From Streptomyces sp. NBC_00620 (GTDB taxonomy: Bacteria > Actinomycetota > Actinomycetes > Streptomycetales > Streptomycetaceae): DNA of 64,000 bases. Below the pieces are notes generated by a model. It had not been told where the DNA came from, made no database searches, and saw nothing but the letters and a program-made list of their open reading frames with translations. The DNA is taken from NCBI RefSeq assembly GCF_026341825.1, contig NZ_JAPENY010000001.1, forward strand, positions 1,240,001-1,304,000. Direction: 5' to 3'. This document shows positions 32,825-42,133 of the stretch, one piece after another (position 1 is the stretch's first letter; each line of letters starts with the position of its first letter). The position numbers and the translations under genes were made by a program.

Positions 32825-33673
32825 GTGCAGCGGAAGGCGTATGTACCCGGCGTCGCCGTGCTCCTCGCGGCGCTGCTGGCCGGCTGCACGGGCAGTTCGA
32901 GCGACGACGGCGCGACGGACGACTCGAAGCCGGGCGGCTCCAGTTCGACGGCACCGGCGGCCCAGCCCGGCAAGTACCGCACGCTCCCGGAGGCCTGCGC
33001 CGCCGTCGACCACGGCACCCTCGACTCGCTGCTGCCCGGCATCGAGCAGATCGCGGACGAGGAGCAGCGCGAGACGGCGTACGAGGGCACGGCCACGCTC
33101 ACGTACGACACCGACCGGCGCGTCGGCTGCCGTTGGAAGGTGGAGTCGACGAACGCCACCGATCACCTCTTCGTCGATTTCGAGCGCGTGGTGTCGTACG
33201 ACTCGGTGAGCGACGACAGCAAGGCCTCGGGCCTGTACGCGGGCAAGGAGACGGCGGCGGACCTCCCCGAGCCCTCCGCCTCCGCGAGCTCGGAGAGTGA
33301 GGGGAGCGAGGAGAGTCCGGACGCCGGCAGTTCCGCGTCCCCGTCGGACTCCGCCTCCGGCAGCGCGAGCGCGAGCGCGACCCCCTCGTCGACGGCCTCC
33401 GCCTCGCCCTCCGCGAGCGCGACCCCCACCTCCCTCCAGCCCCGCACCCTCGACGGTCTCGGCGACGAGGCGTACCTGAACGACACCCTCAGCTCCGCCG
33501 GCTCGACGGCTCAGCAGCGCACGGTGACTGTGGTGTTCCGCACGTCGAATGTGATCGTGACGATCGAGTACGACGAGCAGCCGGCGGTCACGGGCGAGGT
33601 GCCGGACAGCAAGGAAATGCAGGACAGGGCGCGGAATCTGGCGGCGAAGCTGGCTGACACGCTCGACGGTTAG
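32825..33673 (+). CDS. DUF3558-type lipoprotein
   Basis: 282 residues. The signal peptide ends in the lipobox LLAGC with Cys21 as the lipidation site. The DUF3558-like domain is split: KYRTLPEACAAVDHGTLDSL and VGCRWKVES before, DGLGDEAYLNDTL and VVFRTSNVIVTIEYD after, a central Ser/Ala/Glu-rich low-complexity stretch of about 60 residues (157-216). It should sit on the outer face of the membrane. Paralogous to the next gene. GTG start after GGAGAGGAG. Function unknown. Confidence 0.85.
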   Translation: MQRKAYVPGVAVLLAALLAGCTGSSSDDGATDDSKPGGSSSTAPAAQPGKYRTLPEACAAVDHGTLDSLLPGIEQIADEEQRETAYEGTATLTYDTDRRVGCRWKVESTNATDHLFVDFERVVSYDSVSDDSKASGLYAGKETAADLPEPSASASSESEGSEESPDAGSSASPSDSASGSASASATPSSTASASPSASATPTSLQPRTLDGLGDEAYLNDTLSSAGSTAQQRTVTVVFRTSNVIVTIEYDEQPAVTGEVPDSKEMQDRARNLAAKLADTLDG

Positions 33674-33820
33674 GGGGTGTGGAGGGGGGTTCGGGCCGTG
33701 GGCGCAAAGCCCGCGAAGCGGGACCGTCCACGTTGCTCACCGCGTACCGTGGCCCCTCGGACCCGACCGGTCGCACGTTCCATGTGCAGCCGGACCACGA
33801 GCGCCACGAGTGAAGGAACC

Positions 33821-34681
33821 ATGCACCGACCAGTACAGCGAGTAGGCCGAGTACCGCGACTCACCCGCATCCTTGTCAGCGCAGCCGCCGTCCCGGTGAT
33901 GCTTGTCGCCGCAGGCTGTTCCTCGGATTCCGGCTCTGATTCCGGTTCCGGTGACGCGAACAACAGCTCCGGTTCGAGCCCGGACGCGCAGGCTTCCGCG
34001 AGCGCTTCGGCGAACGCGGTGCAGGCGGCCGCGTACGCGACGTTGCCCGAGTCCTGTTCGGTGTTGTCGGACAAGACGCTGGGCTCACTGGTCCCGAAGG
34101 CGGCCAAGTCCGGCAAGAAGGGCACATCGGACGATGCGTCCGAGCGTGGCAACTGCTACTGGACGAGCCTCGACAGCAACGGCGTGGACGGCTCGCAGTA
34201 CCGCTGGCTGAACGTGGCCCTGCTGCGTTTCGACTCGGACACGCGTGGCTCGGGCGACGAGCAGGCGCACACGTACTTCGAGAAGCAGGTCACGGCCGCG
34301 AAGGCGGTGACGGGCGCGAAGAACACGAAGTCGGCGCCGGTGTCCGGTACGGGCGACGAGGCGACGGCCGTGAGTTACGACCTGAAGAAGAAGGAAGGCG
34401 CCTTCAAGCAGCAGACGATCGTGGCGCGCGTGGAGAACGTCGTCGTCACGCTCGACTACAACGGTGCCGGTCTGGCGGGCGAGAAGACCCCGTCCGCCGC
34501 CACTCTGCTGAAGTCGGCGGAGAAGGCCGCGAAGGAGGCGGTGGCGGCTGTGACCGCCGCGAACAAGGAGGGCGGCGCCACGGCGAGCGCGTCACCGTCC
34601 AAGTCGGCCACGAAGTCGGCGTCCCCGTCGAAGTCGGCCTCGAAGAGCGCGTCACCTTCCAAGTCGGCGACGAAGAGCTGA
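33821..34681 (+). CDS. DUF3558-type lipoprotein with Ser/Lys repeat tail
   Basis: 286 residues, ATG preceded by GAAGGAA. The lipobox is VAAGC with Cys33. The domain contains YATLPESCSVLSDKTLGSLV, NCYWTSLDS, SGTGDEATAVSYD and RVENVVVTLDYNG, as in the preceding paralogue. The last 35 residues repeat SASPSKSA and SATKSASPSKS motifs, a basic, probably wall-penetrating tail. Tandem location with its paralogue suggests duplication; function unknown. Confidence 0.85.
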   Translation: MHRPVQRVGRVPRLTRILVSAAAVPVMLVAAGCSSDSGSDSGSGDANNSSGSSPDAQASASASANAVQAAAYATLPESCSVLSDKTLGSLVPKAAKSGKKGTSDDASERGNCYWTSLDSNGVDGSQYRWLNVALLRFDSDTRGSGDEQAHTYFEKQVTAAKAVTGAKNTKSAPVSGTGDEATAVSYDLKKKEGAFKQQTIVARVENVVVTLDYNGAGLAGEKTPSAATLLKSAEKAAKEAVAAVTAANKEGGATASASPSKSATKSASPSKSASKSASPSKSATKS

Positions 34682-34736
34682 CCCGTCGCGAGATGGTCCT
34701 GCTGCTCAACTCGTAGCCCCACCAGGCCATTTGCAG

Positions 34737-34764
34737 GAGCCCGGCCCCTACAGGGACCGGGCTC
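34737..34764 (+). terminator. Hairpin after the lipoprotein gene
   Basis: 13-bp arms with one mismatch (GAGCCCGGCCCCT and its partner) and a 2-base loop, 56 bases after the stop. Confidence 0.7.
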
Positions 34765-34844
34765 GTGCCGTACCGGGCATCCGAGCGACGCACACATGTG
34801 CCACCCTGTTGCGCGCAACGACAAGTAAGGGGAGGGGAGTACGG

Positions 34845-36173
34845 GTGTCCGCGCCCATTCAGCTCACACGCACTCACCGGATTCTCATCGGCGTGGTTGT
34901 CGCCGGTGCGGTCGTCATCGCGGGCATCGGCTTCGCCGGTTCGTACGCGGCCGTCCGCGAGCTCGCGATCCAGAAGGGCTTCGGGAACTTCAGTTATGTC
35001 TTCCCGATCGGCATCGACGCGGGCATCTGCGTCCTGCTCGCCCTTGACCTTCTCCTGACGTGGATCAGGATCCCCTTCCCGCTGCTGCGCCAGACGGCGT
35101 GGCTGCTGACCGTCGCGACGATCGCGTTCAACGGCGCCGCGGCCTGGCCGGACCCGCTGGGTGTCGGCATGCACGCCGTGATCCCGATCCTCTTCGTGGT
35201 CTCGGTCGAGGCGGCCCGGCATGCGATCGGCCGCATAGCGGACATCACGGCCGACAAGCACATGGAGGGTGTCCGCCTCACGCGCTGGCTACTCTCTCCG
35301 ATCCCGACGTTCCTCCTGTGGCGCCGTATGAAGCTGTGGGAGCTGCGCTCCTACGAGCAGGTCATCAAGCTGGAGCAGGACCGCCTCGTCTACCAGGCTC
35401 GGCTCAATTCGCGCTTCGGCCGCGCCTGGCGCCGCAAGGCCCCGATCGAGTCCCTGATGCCGCTGCGGCTCGCGAAGTACGGCGTCCCGCTGGCGCAGAC
35501 GGCCCCGGCGGGCCTGGCAGCGGCGGGCATCGAGCCGGCGCTCCTGCCCCCGGCGCCGACTCCGGTCGAGGCGGCGCCCGCGGCCGTGGAACAGCCCGCG
35601 CTGGAGTCTCCCGCAGCCCCGGTGCAGCAGCAGCCGGAGGACCTCACCGAGCCGCAGAGTCAGTGGCTTCAGTCGCGGGACCCCCAGACCGTCGCGTATC
35701 AGGGCGGCTACGACCCGACGTACGACCCGGATGCCGCGTACATGCAGTGGTACGCGGAGCAGCAGCAGGCCGAGCAGTTCGAGCAGTTCGAGGAACAGCA
35801 GCAGTTCCGGGTTCGGCGGCAGTTCGAGGAACAGCAGCAGTTCGAGCAGCAGCAGATGTTCCCGCAGCAGTACGAGGAGCCGCCGGCCTCCGCCCCGGAG
35901 CCCTCTCCGGAGGACACCGGTACCTTCCCGATCCCGTCGGGCCCGGGCCGGACCCGTGAAATGGGTGCGGGCGGCGGCTCGGAGCCGACCGAGGACGACT
36001 ACTACATGGTCTTCAAGAAGTCGATAGACGGCAGCTATCCGACCTCGGGCCAGTTCAGGGGTGACGTGGAGGCGACGTACGGCAACACGCTCCCGCAGCG
36101 CGAGGCCGACCGGATGGTCAACCGCTTCACCAACCGCCACACGGCGGAACTCCAGGAAGACCACATCGCGTAA
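34845..36173 (+). CDS. DUF2637 domain membrane protein (Spd-like)
   Basis: 442 residues from a GTG after GGGGAGGGGAG. Four membrane helices occupy residues about 12-110, with FVVSVEAARHAIGRIAD following the last. This DUF2637 architecture is shared with plasmid-spread (Spd-type) proteins and their chromosomal relatives in Streptomyces. A basic segment (RRMKLWELRSYEQVIKLEQD) and a long Gln/Glu-rich disordered region (EEQQQFRVRRQFEEQQQF) follow. The conserved C-terminal domain (DDYYMVFKKSIDGSYPTSGQ) looks DNA-binding-like. Function unproven. Confidence 0.82.
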   Translation: MSAPIQLTRTHRILIGVVVAGAVVIAGIGFAGSYAAVRELAIQKGFGNFSYVFPIGIDAGICVLLALDLLLTWIRIPFPLLRQTAWLLTVATIAFNGAAAWPDPLGVGMHAVIPILFVVSVEAARHAIGRIADITADKHMEGVRLTRWLLSPIPTFLLWRRMKLWELRSYEQVIKLEQDRLVYQARLNSRFGRAWRRKAPIESLMPLRLAKYGVPLAQTAPAGLAAAGIEPALLPPAPTPVEAAPAAVEQPALESPAAPVQQQPEDLTEPQSQWLQSRDPQTVAYQGGYDPTYDPDAAYMQWYAEQQQAEQFEQFEEQQQFRVRRQFEEQQQFEQQQMFPQQYEEPPASAPEPSPEDTGTFPIPSGPGRTREMGAGGGSEPTEDDYYMVFKKSIDGSYPTSGQFRGDVEATYGNTLPQREADRMVNRFTNRHTAELQEDHIA

Positions 36174-36192
36174 GAAGGTCAGTGCGTACGTC

Positions 36193-36228
36193 GATGGGGG
36201 CGCCCGGTGATCACCGGGCGCCCCCATC
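36193..36228. terminator. Bidirectional terminator between the DUF2637 gene and lysS
   Basis: A perfect 36-base palindrome (18-bp arms starting GATGGGGGCGCCCGGTGA) 19 bases after the DUF2637 stop. Downstream, AAGGCCCT is repeated several times before the lysS stop. Confidence 0.88.
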
Positions 36229-36270
36229 CTCGTACAGCCGAAGGCCCAAAGGCCCTAAGGCCCTGCGGCC

Positions 36271-38010
36271 CTACGCCCCGAGCAGCTTGCGCACCCGGTC
36301 CTGGCCCACCGCGAGCAGCAGCGTGGGCAGGCGCGGGCCCGTGTCACGCCCGACCAGCAGGTGGTACAGCAGGGCGAAGAAGGTGCGCTGGGCGACCTTG
36401 ATCTCGGCGGGCAGTTCCTTGGCGGTGGCGTCGGCGGGGAAGCCGGCCTGGACCTTGGGGACGCCGTAGACGAGGTGGGTCAGGCCGTCCAGGGACCAGT
36501 TGGCGTCGAGTCCGTCGAGCAGCAGGCGCAGGGACTCGCGGCCCTGGTCGTCGAGGGACTTCAGGAGCTCGGTGTCGGGCTCCTCACGGACGACGGTCCG
36601 CTCCTCCGCCGGGACCTGCGTGTTGATCCAGGTCTCGGCCTTGTCGAGCCGCGGCCGGACCTCGTCGAGCGAGCCGAGCGGGTTGTCGGGGTCGAGTTCG
36701 CTCAGGATCCGCAGGGTCTGGTCCTCGGCGCCGGCGGTGATGTCGGCGACGGAGGCGAGGGTGCGGTACGCCATCGGGCGGGGCGTCCTGGGAAGCTCCC
36801 CGGCCGCCGTACCCACGGCACGGGAGTACGCGGCGGCGTCCGCCGGGAGCACGCTTCCGTCGGTCACCTTGCCCTCGAGCTTGTCCCACTCGTCGTACAG
36901 CCGCTGGATCTCCTGGTCGAAGGCGATCTTGAAGGACTGGTTGGGGCGGCGGCGGGCGTAGAGCCAGCGCAGCAGCTGCGGTTCCATGATCTGGAGGGCG
37001 TCGGCCGGGGTGGGGACCCCGCCCTTGCTGCTGGACATCTTGGCCATGCCGCTGATGCCGACGAACGCGTACATGGGCCCGATCGGCTGCTTGCCGCCGA
37101 AGATGCCGACGATCTGCCCGCCGACCTGGAAGCTGGAGCCCGGGGACGAGTGATCGACACCGCTCGGCTCGAAGACGACCCCTTCGTACGCCCAGCGCAT
37201 GGGCCAGTCGACCTTCCAGACCAGCTTGCCGCGGTTGAACTCGTTCAGCCGGACGGTCTCGGAGAAACCGCAGGCCGAGCAGGTGTACGTCAGCTCGGTG
37301 CTGTCGTCGTCGTAGGCGGTGACGGTCGTCAGGTCCTTCTCGCAACTCCCGCAGTAGGGCTTGTACGGGAAGTACCCGGCGTCCGTGCTGCCGTCGTCCT
37401 CGGCGGCTGCGCCGGACCCCTCGGCGGCCTCCAGCTCGGCCTCGTCGAGTGGCTTCTGCCCCTGCTTCTTCGCCGGGCTCTTCTTGGTCCGGTACTGCTC
37501 GAGGATCGCGTCGATGTCCCCGCGGTGCCTCATCGCGAACAGGACCTGGTCCCGATACACACCGGAGGTGTACTGCTCGGTCTGGCTGATCCCGTCGTAC
37601 TCCACGCCCAGCTCGGCGAGCGAGGTGGTCATCGCGGCCTTGAAGTGCTCGGCCCAGTTCGGGTACGAGGAGCCGGCGGGCGCGGGGACCGAGGTGAGCG
37701 GCTTGCCGATGTGCTCGGCCCAGGAGTCGTCGATGCCGGGGACGCCGGCCGGGACCTTGCGGTAGCGGTCGTAGTCGTCCCAGGAGATCAGGTGGCGTAC
37801 GACGTGGCCGCGCCGCCGGATCTCGTCGGCGACGAGGTGCGGCGTCATGACCTCGCGGAGGTTCCCGAGGTGGATCGGGCCGGAGGGCGAGAGCCCGGAC
37901 GCGACGACGACCGGTTTGCCCGGGGCCCGACGCTCCGACTCCTCGATGACCTCATCCGCGTAACGGGAGACCCAGTCGGTGGTCTCGGTGCTCTGAGCCA
38001 CGATCGGCAC
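36271..38010 (-). CDS. lysS: Lysyl-tRNA synthetase, class I
   Basis: 579 residues. The Rossmann-fold signature is SGLSPSGPIHLGNLREV (HIGH equivalent HLGN), and the second ATP motif is GMAKMSSSKGG. A zinc-ribbon-like insertion has CGSCEKDLT and CSACGF. These mark the archaeal-type class I LysRS used by many actinobacteria, often beside a second class II enzyme. A disordered Lys/Glu/Ala-rich stretch precedes the zinc part (KKSPAKKQGQ). The GTG (VPIVAQSTETTDW) is chosen because it follows AGAGGA and begins the homology; the frame stays open far upstream only as a shadow of argS. Divergent from argS. Confidence 0.96.
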   Translation of the reverse strand: MPIVAQSTETTDWVSRYADEVIEESERRAPGKPVVVASGLSPSGPIHLGNLREVMTPHLVADEIRRRGHVVRHLISWDDYDRYRKVPAGVPGIDDSWAEHIGKPLTSVPAPAGSSYPNWAEHFKAAMTTSLAELGVEYDGISQTEQYTSGVYRDQVLFAMRHRGDIDAILEQYRTKKSPAKKQGQKPLDEAELEAAEGSGAAAEDDGSTDAGYFPYKPYCGSCEKDLTTVTAYDDDSTELTYTCSACGFSETVRLNEFNRGKLVWKVDWPMRWAYEGVVFEPSGVDHSSPGSSFQVGGQIVGIFGGKQPIGPMYAFVGISGMAKMSSSKGGVPTPADALQIMEPQLLRWLYARRRPNQSFKIAFDQEIQRLYDEWDKLEGKVTDGSVLPADAAAYSRAVGTAAGELPRTPRPMAYRTLASVADITAGAEDQTLRILSELDPDNPLGSLDEVRPRLDKAETWINTQVPAEERTVVREEPDTELLKSLDDQGRESLRLLLDGLDANWSLDGLTHLVYGVPKVQAGFPADATAKELPAEIKVAQRTFFALLYHLLVGRDTGPRLPTLLLAVGQDRVRKLLGA

Positions 38011-38178
38011 GTCCTCTTTTTCTGGAGTTCCTTCGGGAGCAGCCGGTACGGTCACACGGCTGACGGCCTCATTCTCCCAGCTCGGCCCTGAACCGCGAAA
38101 ACGGCTTTTCACGGCGTGGGATACTCGGTTTCCGTAGTAAAGCAAGTTCCGGAACCCGAGCAGAACGGCAGCCACTCC

Positions 38179-39942
38179 ATGGCCTCGGTCACGTCCCTCA
38201 CCGCTTCCGTCCATCAGCGCCTCGCGGACGCTCTCTCGGCAGCTCTGCCGGAGGCCGGTTCCGCTGACCCGCTGCTGCGCCGAAGCGACCGGGCGGACTT
38301 CCAGGCCAACGGGATCCTGGCCCTCGCGAAGAAGGCGAAGGCGAACCCGCGGGAGCTGGCGACGCAGGTCGTGGCTGAGGTGGCGGCCGGTGACGTGATC
38401 AAGGACATCGAGGTCTCGGGACCCGGCTTCCTGAACATCACGATCACCGACAAGGCGATCATCGAGACCCTCGCCGCCCGGTACGACGACGACCGGCTCG
38501 GCGTACCGCTGAAGGAGAAGCCGGGCGTCACGGTCATCGACTACGCCCAGCCGAACGTGGCGAAGGAGATGCACGTCGGCCATCTGCGCTCGGCCGTCAT
38601 CGGCGACGCGCTGCGCGGCATGCTCGACTTCACCGGCGAGCAGACGATCGGCCGGCACCACATCGGCGACTGGGGCACCCAGTTCGGCATGCTCATCCAG
38701 TACCTGATCGAGAACCCGGGCGAGCTGGCCCCCGCCGAAGAGGTCGACGGCGAGCAGGCCATGTCGAACCTGAACCGGGTCTACAAGGCCTCGCGCGCCG
38801 TCTTCGACGCCGACGAGGACTTCAAGGAGCGGGCCCGCAAGCGGGTCGTCGCCCTCCAGTCCGGCGACAAGGAGACCCTCGACCTGTGGCAGCAGTTCGT
38901 GGACGAGTCGAAGGTCTACTTCAACTCGGTCTTCGAGAAGCTCGACATGGAGATCAGGGACGAGGAGATCGTCGGCGAGTCGGCGTACAACGACCTGATG
39001 CCCGAGACGGCGCGCCTCCTGGAGGAGTCCGGCGTCGCCGTGCGCTCCGAGGGCGCGCTCGTGGTCTTCTTCGACGAGATCCGGGGCAAGGACGACCAGC
39101 CGGTGCCGCTGATCGTGCAGAAGGCGGACGGCGGCTTCGGCTACGCGGCGTCCGACCTCTCCGCGATCCGCAACCGTGTCACCGACCTGAACGCGACGAC
39201 GCTGATCTACGTCGTGGACGTCCGCCAGTCCCTGCACTTCAAGATGGTCTTCGAGACGGCACGCCGGGCGGGCTGGCTGACCGACGAGGTCACCGCGCAC
39301 AACATGGGCTACGGCACGGTGCTCGGCGCGGACGGCAAGCCGTTCAAGACCCGTGAGGGCGAGACGGTCAAGCTCGAGGACCTCCTCGACGAGGCCGTCG
39401 AGCGGGCCACGGCGGTCGTGCGCGAGAAGGCCGCGAAGGTGGGCCTGACCGAGGAGGAGATCGTCGAGAACGGCCGGTACGTCGGGATCGGCGCCGTGAA
39501 GTACGCGGACCTGTCGACGTCGGCGAACCGGGACTACAAGTTCGACCTGGACCAGATGGTCTCGCTCAACGGCGACACGAGCGTGTACCTGCAGTACGCG
39601 TACGCCCGGAACAGGTCGATCCTGCGCAAGGCGGAGGGCGCGTCCCCCATCGCCCACCCGGAGCTCGAACTCGCCCCGGCCGAGCGGGCGTTGGGCCTGC
39701 ACCTGGACGGGTTCGGCGATCTGCTCACGGAGGCGACGGCAGAGTACGCACCGCACAAGGTGACCGCGTACCTGTACCAGCTGGCGTCGCTGTACACGAC
39801 GTTCTTCGACCAGTGCCCGGTGATCAAGCCGCGCCCGGCACAGGAGATCGCCGAAAACCGCCTGTTCCTCTGCGACCTGACGGCCCGCACCCTCCACCAG
39901 GGCATGGCCCTGCTGGGCATCAGGACACCTGAGCGACTCTGA
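38179..39942 (+). CDS. argS: Arginyl-tRNA synthetase
   Basis: 587-residue class I synthetase. The N-terminal Add-1 domain ([15 protein letters not shown]) precedes the catalytic core with [20 protein letters not shown], where HVGH is the HIGH motif. [30 protein letters not shown] and [15 protein letters not shown] are also typical. The C-terminal anticodon domain holds [17 protein letters not shown] and [16 protein letters not shown]. The ATG at 38179 matches the start of the conserved region. It charges tRNA-Arg in the cytoplasm. The 168 bases to lysS must carry both promoters. Confidence 0.97.
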   Translation: MASVTSLTASVHQRLADALSAALPEAGSADPLLRRSDRADFQANGILALAKKAKANPRELATQVVAEVAAGDVIKDIEVSGPGFLNITITDKAIIETLAARYDDDRLGVPLKEKPGVTVIDYAQPNVAKEMHVGHLRSAVIGDALRGMLDFTGEQTIGRHHIGDWGTQFGMLIQYLIENPGELAPAEEVDGEQAMSNLNRVYKASRAVFDADEDFKERARKRVVALQSGDKETLDLWQQFVDESKVYFNSVFEKLDMEIRDEEIVGESAYNDLMPETARLLEESGVAVRSEGALVVFFDEIRGKDDQPVPLIVQKADGGFGYAASDLSAIRNRVTDLNATTLIYVVDVRQSLHFKMVFETARRAGWLTDEVTAHNMGYGTVLGADGKPFKTREGETVKLEDLLDEAVERATAVVREKAAKVGLTEEEIVENGRYVGIGAVKYADLSTSANRDYKFDLDQMVSLNGDTSVYLQYAYARNRSILRKAEGASPIAHPELELAPAERALGLHLDGFGDLLTEATAEYAPHKVTAYLYQLASLYTTFFDQCPVIKPRPAQEIAENRLFLCDLTARTLHQGMALLGIRTPERL

Positions 39943-39986
39943 CCAGACCCTTCATCGACGCCGACCCTCGCAGGCCGGCTCGTGTG

Positions 39987-40010
39987 GCCCCCGGCTGTGA
40001 AGCCGGGGGC
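39987..40010 (+). terminator. Hairpin after argS
   Basis: A perfect 10-bp stem (GCCCCCGGCT and its complement) with a GTGA loop, 45 bases after the stop. The rest of the 288 bases up to the next start shows no further gene. Confidence 0.85.
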
Positions 40011-40230
40011 AGCAGGGGTGATTGGCAGATACGTCCCACCCTCCCGAGCACCCACCAGCACCTGCGAACGCACCCCCGCACCACCATGGCCACCGCGCCC
40101 GGTCACGATGCGGCAACAAGCAATCCCCCATCCCCGCGAACCGAACGCGCCCCAAGTCCGGCGCGTCACAGGAACGGTACGGACGTCACCGTCACCGCCA
40201 GCTACCCAGCTGCCTGCCGCCGGGGGACCC

Positions 40231-41136
40231 ATGGACACGACCCGAACCACCCCACGCACACCCCACCTACTCATCACCCTGACCCTGCTCACCACCGCAG
40301 CCGCAGCGCTCACCGGCTGCGGCGACAAATGGCCCGGTAGCTCTCCCCCGGAGTCGGGCCCCCGCGCCCGCCAGGTCGCAGAGGCCTGGGACGGCTCTCA
40401 GGCCGCCGAGGTGTGGCGCAAGGGCTACTACCCGATGGGCGAGTCGGTCCAGTTGCCAGACGGCGCCTTCCGCAACGAGGACGACAAGCTCGCGTACATG
40501 ACCCAGAACTTCGTCCTGCGCGGCAAGCTCCCCGCCACCTCACCCAAGGACGGCAAGGTGGAGTGGAAGAGCGGAGGCTCGCTCACGCTGCCGCTGACGG
40601 GGGCGCAGGCGGCGTACGAGACGGTGGCCCGCGGCGGCAGCGACGGACCGCACCTGACCGTGACCGGGGCGAAGCTCGGCGAGATGGCGTTGGCCACCAG
40701 CCGTGGCCCGGCGACCGTACCGGCCTGGATGTTCACGCTGGACGGCTACGACACCCCGCTCAAGCAGGTCGCCCTCAGCCCCTCGAAGCTCCCCAAGCCG
40801 CCGATCAAGCCGGCCAGGGAGACACCCACCAACCACCTGATGCCGCTCGACCGGCTGGCCGAAGTGGCCGACGACGGCCGGTCGGTCACCGTCGTCGCCA
40901 ACCACGGATCCTGCGACGACGGCCCTGCCGTGGCCGTGCTGGAGACGGACGGCAGCGTGGTGCTGTCCGCGTCGGTCGTCGGGACGAAGGACGGCCCCTG
41001 CACCAGCGATCTGCGCGCCAAGAAGGTGACGGTGGAACTGGACCGCCCGCTGGCCGACCGGATCCTCCTGGACGCGTTCACCGGCCGCCCCGTGCCGTAC
41101 GGCCACTCCGAAGGGCCTTCACCGAGCTGGAGTTAG
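40231..41136 (+). CDS. Secreted lipoprotein, hypothetical
   Basis: 301 residues; the ATG follows CGGGGGACCC. The signal peptide (HLLITLTLLTTAAAALTGC) ends with lipidation Cys30. The mature domain has strands such as VEWKSGGSLTLPLTGAQAAY, VPAWMFTLDGYDTPLKQVAL and VEL near the end, and two pairs of Cys (GSCDDGPAV and GPCTSDL) that could form a disulfide. It is similar in layout to many Streptomyces lipoproteins of unknown role. The following gene has its own promoter. Confidence 0.78.
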   Translation: MDTTRTTPRTPHLLITLTLLTTAAAALTGCGDKWPGSSPPESGPRARQVAEAWDGSQAAEVWRKGYYPMGESVQLPDGAFRNEDDKLAYMTQNFVLRGKLPATSPKDGKVEWKSGGSLTLPLTGAQAAYETVARGGSDGPHLTVTGAKLGEMALATSRGPATVPAWMFTLDGYDTPLKQVALSPSKLPKPPIKPARETPTNHLMPLDRLAEVADDGRSVTVVANHGSCDDGPAVAVLETDGSVVLSASVVGTKDGPCTSDLRAKKVTVELDRPLADRILLDAFTGRPVPYGHSEGPSPSWS

Positions 41137-41160
41137 AGCAACCAGGACCACCCGGGCCCG

Positions 41161-41183
41161 TTGTCAGTGGCTCCCCCTAAAGT
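41161..41183 (+). promoter_or_regulatory. PafBC-type DNA-damage promoter (leaderless)
   Basis: TTGTCAGTG-N8-TAAAGT, a perfect match to the RecA-independent DNA-damage promoter consensus. TAAAGT ends seven bases before the ATG of the DUF4253 gene, so the message should begin at or next to the start codon. Confidence 0.75.
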
Positions 41184-41190
41184 CAGGGCC

Positions 41191-42105
41191 ATGGCGACAC
41201 TCCCCAACCCGCTGCCGAAGCTGGCGGCCGACCCGAGCGGGCGCACGCTCGGGCTTGAACTCCCGCCCGGGAAACTGATCGACGCGACGCGCGAGGGCGC
41301 GTGGCACGAGCCGCTGCTCTGGCACGCCGACGCACCGGCGACCCCCGGAGCCTGGTCGGCGCTGGAGCCCGCCCGGCGGACCTCCGGCCTGCTCCCCCTC
41401 CTCGTGGACGTCGGCGGCGCCCAAGGAGGCCTGGAGGACTGGGAGTTGAGGCCGGACGAGGTGTCGTACCCCGGGGATCACGACGCCGAGGAGGTGCTGG
41501 CGGAGTTCTGGGAGGAGTACGCGGCGGACGAGCTCGGCGCCGACGAGGACTACCCCGGCAAGGAGGCCGTCGTCGCAGTCTTCGGCGAGCCCAACACCTA
41601 CGACGAGACGATCGCCCCGTACGGCCCGGAGTGGCCGGGCCTCGCCCCCGCCACCACACCCACCACAGCCCCGGGCGCCCCGGACGCACCCACCGCCACC
41701 GACCCCGACACCCGCGCCGCCGACATCGCCGACTCCCTCTCGGCCGACGGCTCTTGGCTCAAGGACCCGCGCCTCGCCCTGGTCCCCGCCCGCCGCAGCG
41801 CGGACATTCCGGCGGCGATCGGCTGGTCCGGTCCCGTGAACTACGAGGGTGATGTCGCTCGCCTGTGCGCCGTACTCCGCTCCTGGGAGGACCGCTTCGG
41901 CATACGCGTGGTCGCCCTCACCTTCGACCAGCTCGTCCTGTCGGTGGCCGCCCCGCCGACCACCATGGCGGAGGCGGAGGCGGTCGCCGCCGAGCACTTC
42001 GCGTTCTGCCCGGACAACATCACCCAGGGCAACCACGAGGCCCTGCGGGCGTACGCGGCACACGAGATCCTCGACCAGCAGGTGTGGTCCTTCTGGTGGG
42101 ACTGA
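41191..42105 (+). CDS. DUF4253 domain protein
   Basis: 304 residues, soluble. The N-terminal half is variable (WHEPLLWHADAPATPGAW). The C-terminal third is the DUF4253 domain, with ALVPARRSADIPAAIGWSG, VLRSWEDRFGIRVVALTFDQ, LSVAAPPTTMAEAEAVAAEH and ending FCPDNITQGN. Its biochemical role is not established. The leaderless start directly after a PafBC-type promoter predicts induction by DNA damage, which would be a useful clue for this family. Confidence 0.88.
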   Translation: MATLPNPLPKLAADPSGRTLGLELPPGKLIDATREGAWHEPLLWHADAPATPGAWSALEPARRTSGLLPLLVDVGGAQGGLEDWELRPDEVSYPGDHDAEEVLAEFWEEYAADELGADEDYPGKEAVVAVFGEPNTYDETIAPYGPEWPGLAPATTPTTAPGAPDAPTATDPDTRAADIADSLSADGSWLKDPRLALVPARRSADIPAAIGWSGPVNYEGDVARLCAVLRSWEDRFGIRVVALTFDQLVLSVAAPPTTMAEAEAVAAEHFAFCPDNITQGNHEALRAYAAHEILDQQVWSFWWD

Positions 42106-42133
42106 CACCGACCGGCCAAGCGCACCCCACCCG

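Noticed and set aside
34060..34085. TTGTCGG inside a lipoprotein gene as a further PafBC site
   Set aside because: It lies in coding sequence, the ninth-base context and TAnnnT element are missing, and no gene starts nearby.
38011..39897. Long open frame upstream of lysS on the minus strand
   Set aside because: It is antisense to argS and has no recognisable domain; lysS homology begins at the GTG at 38010.
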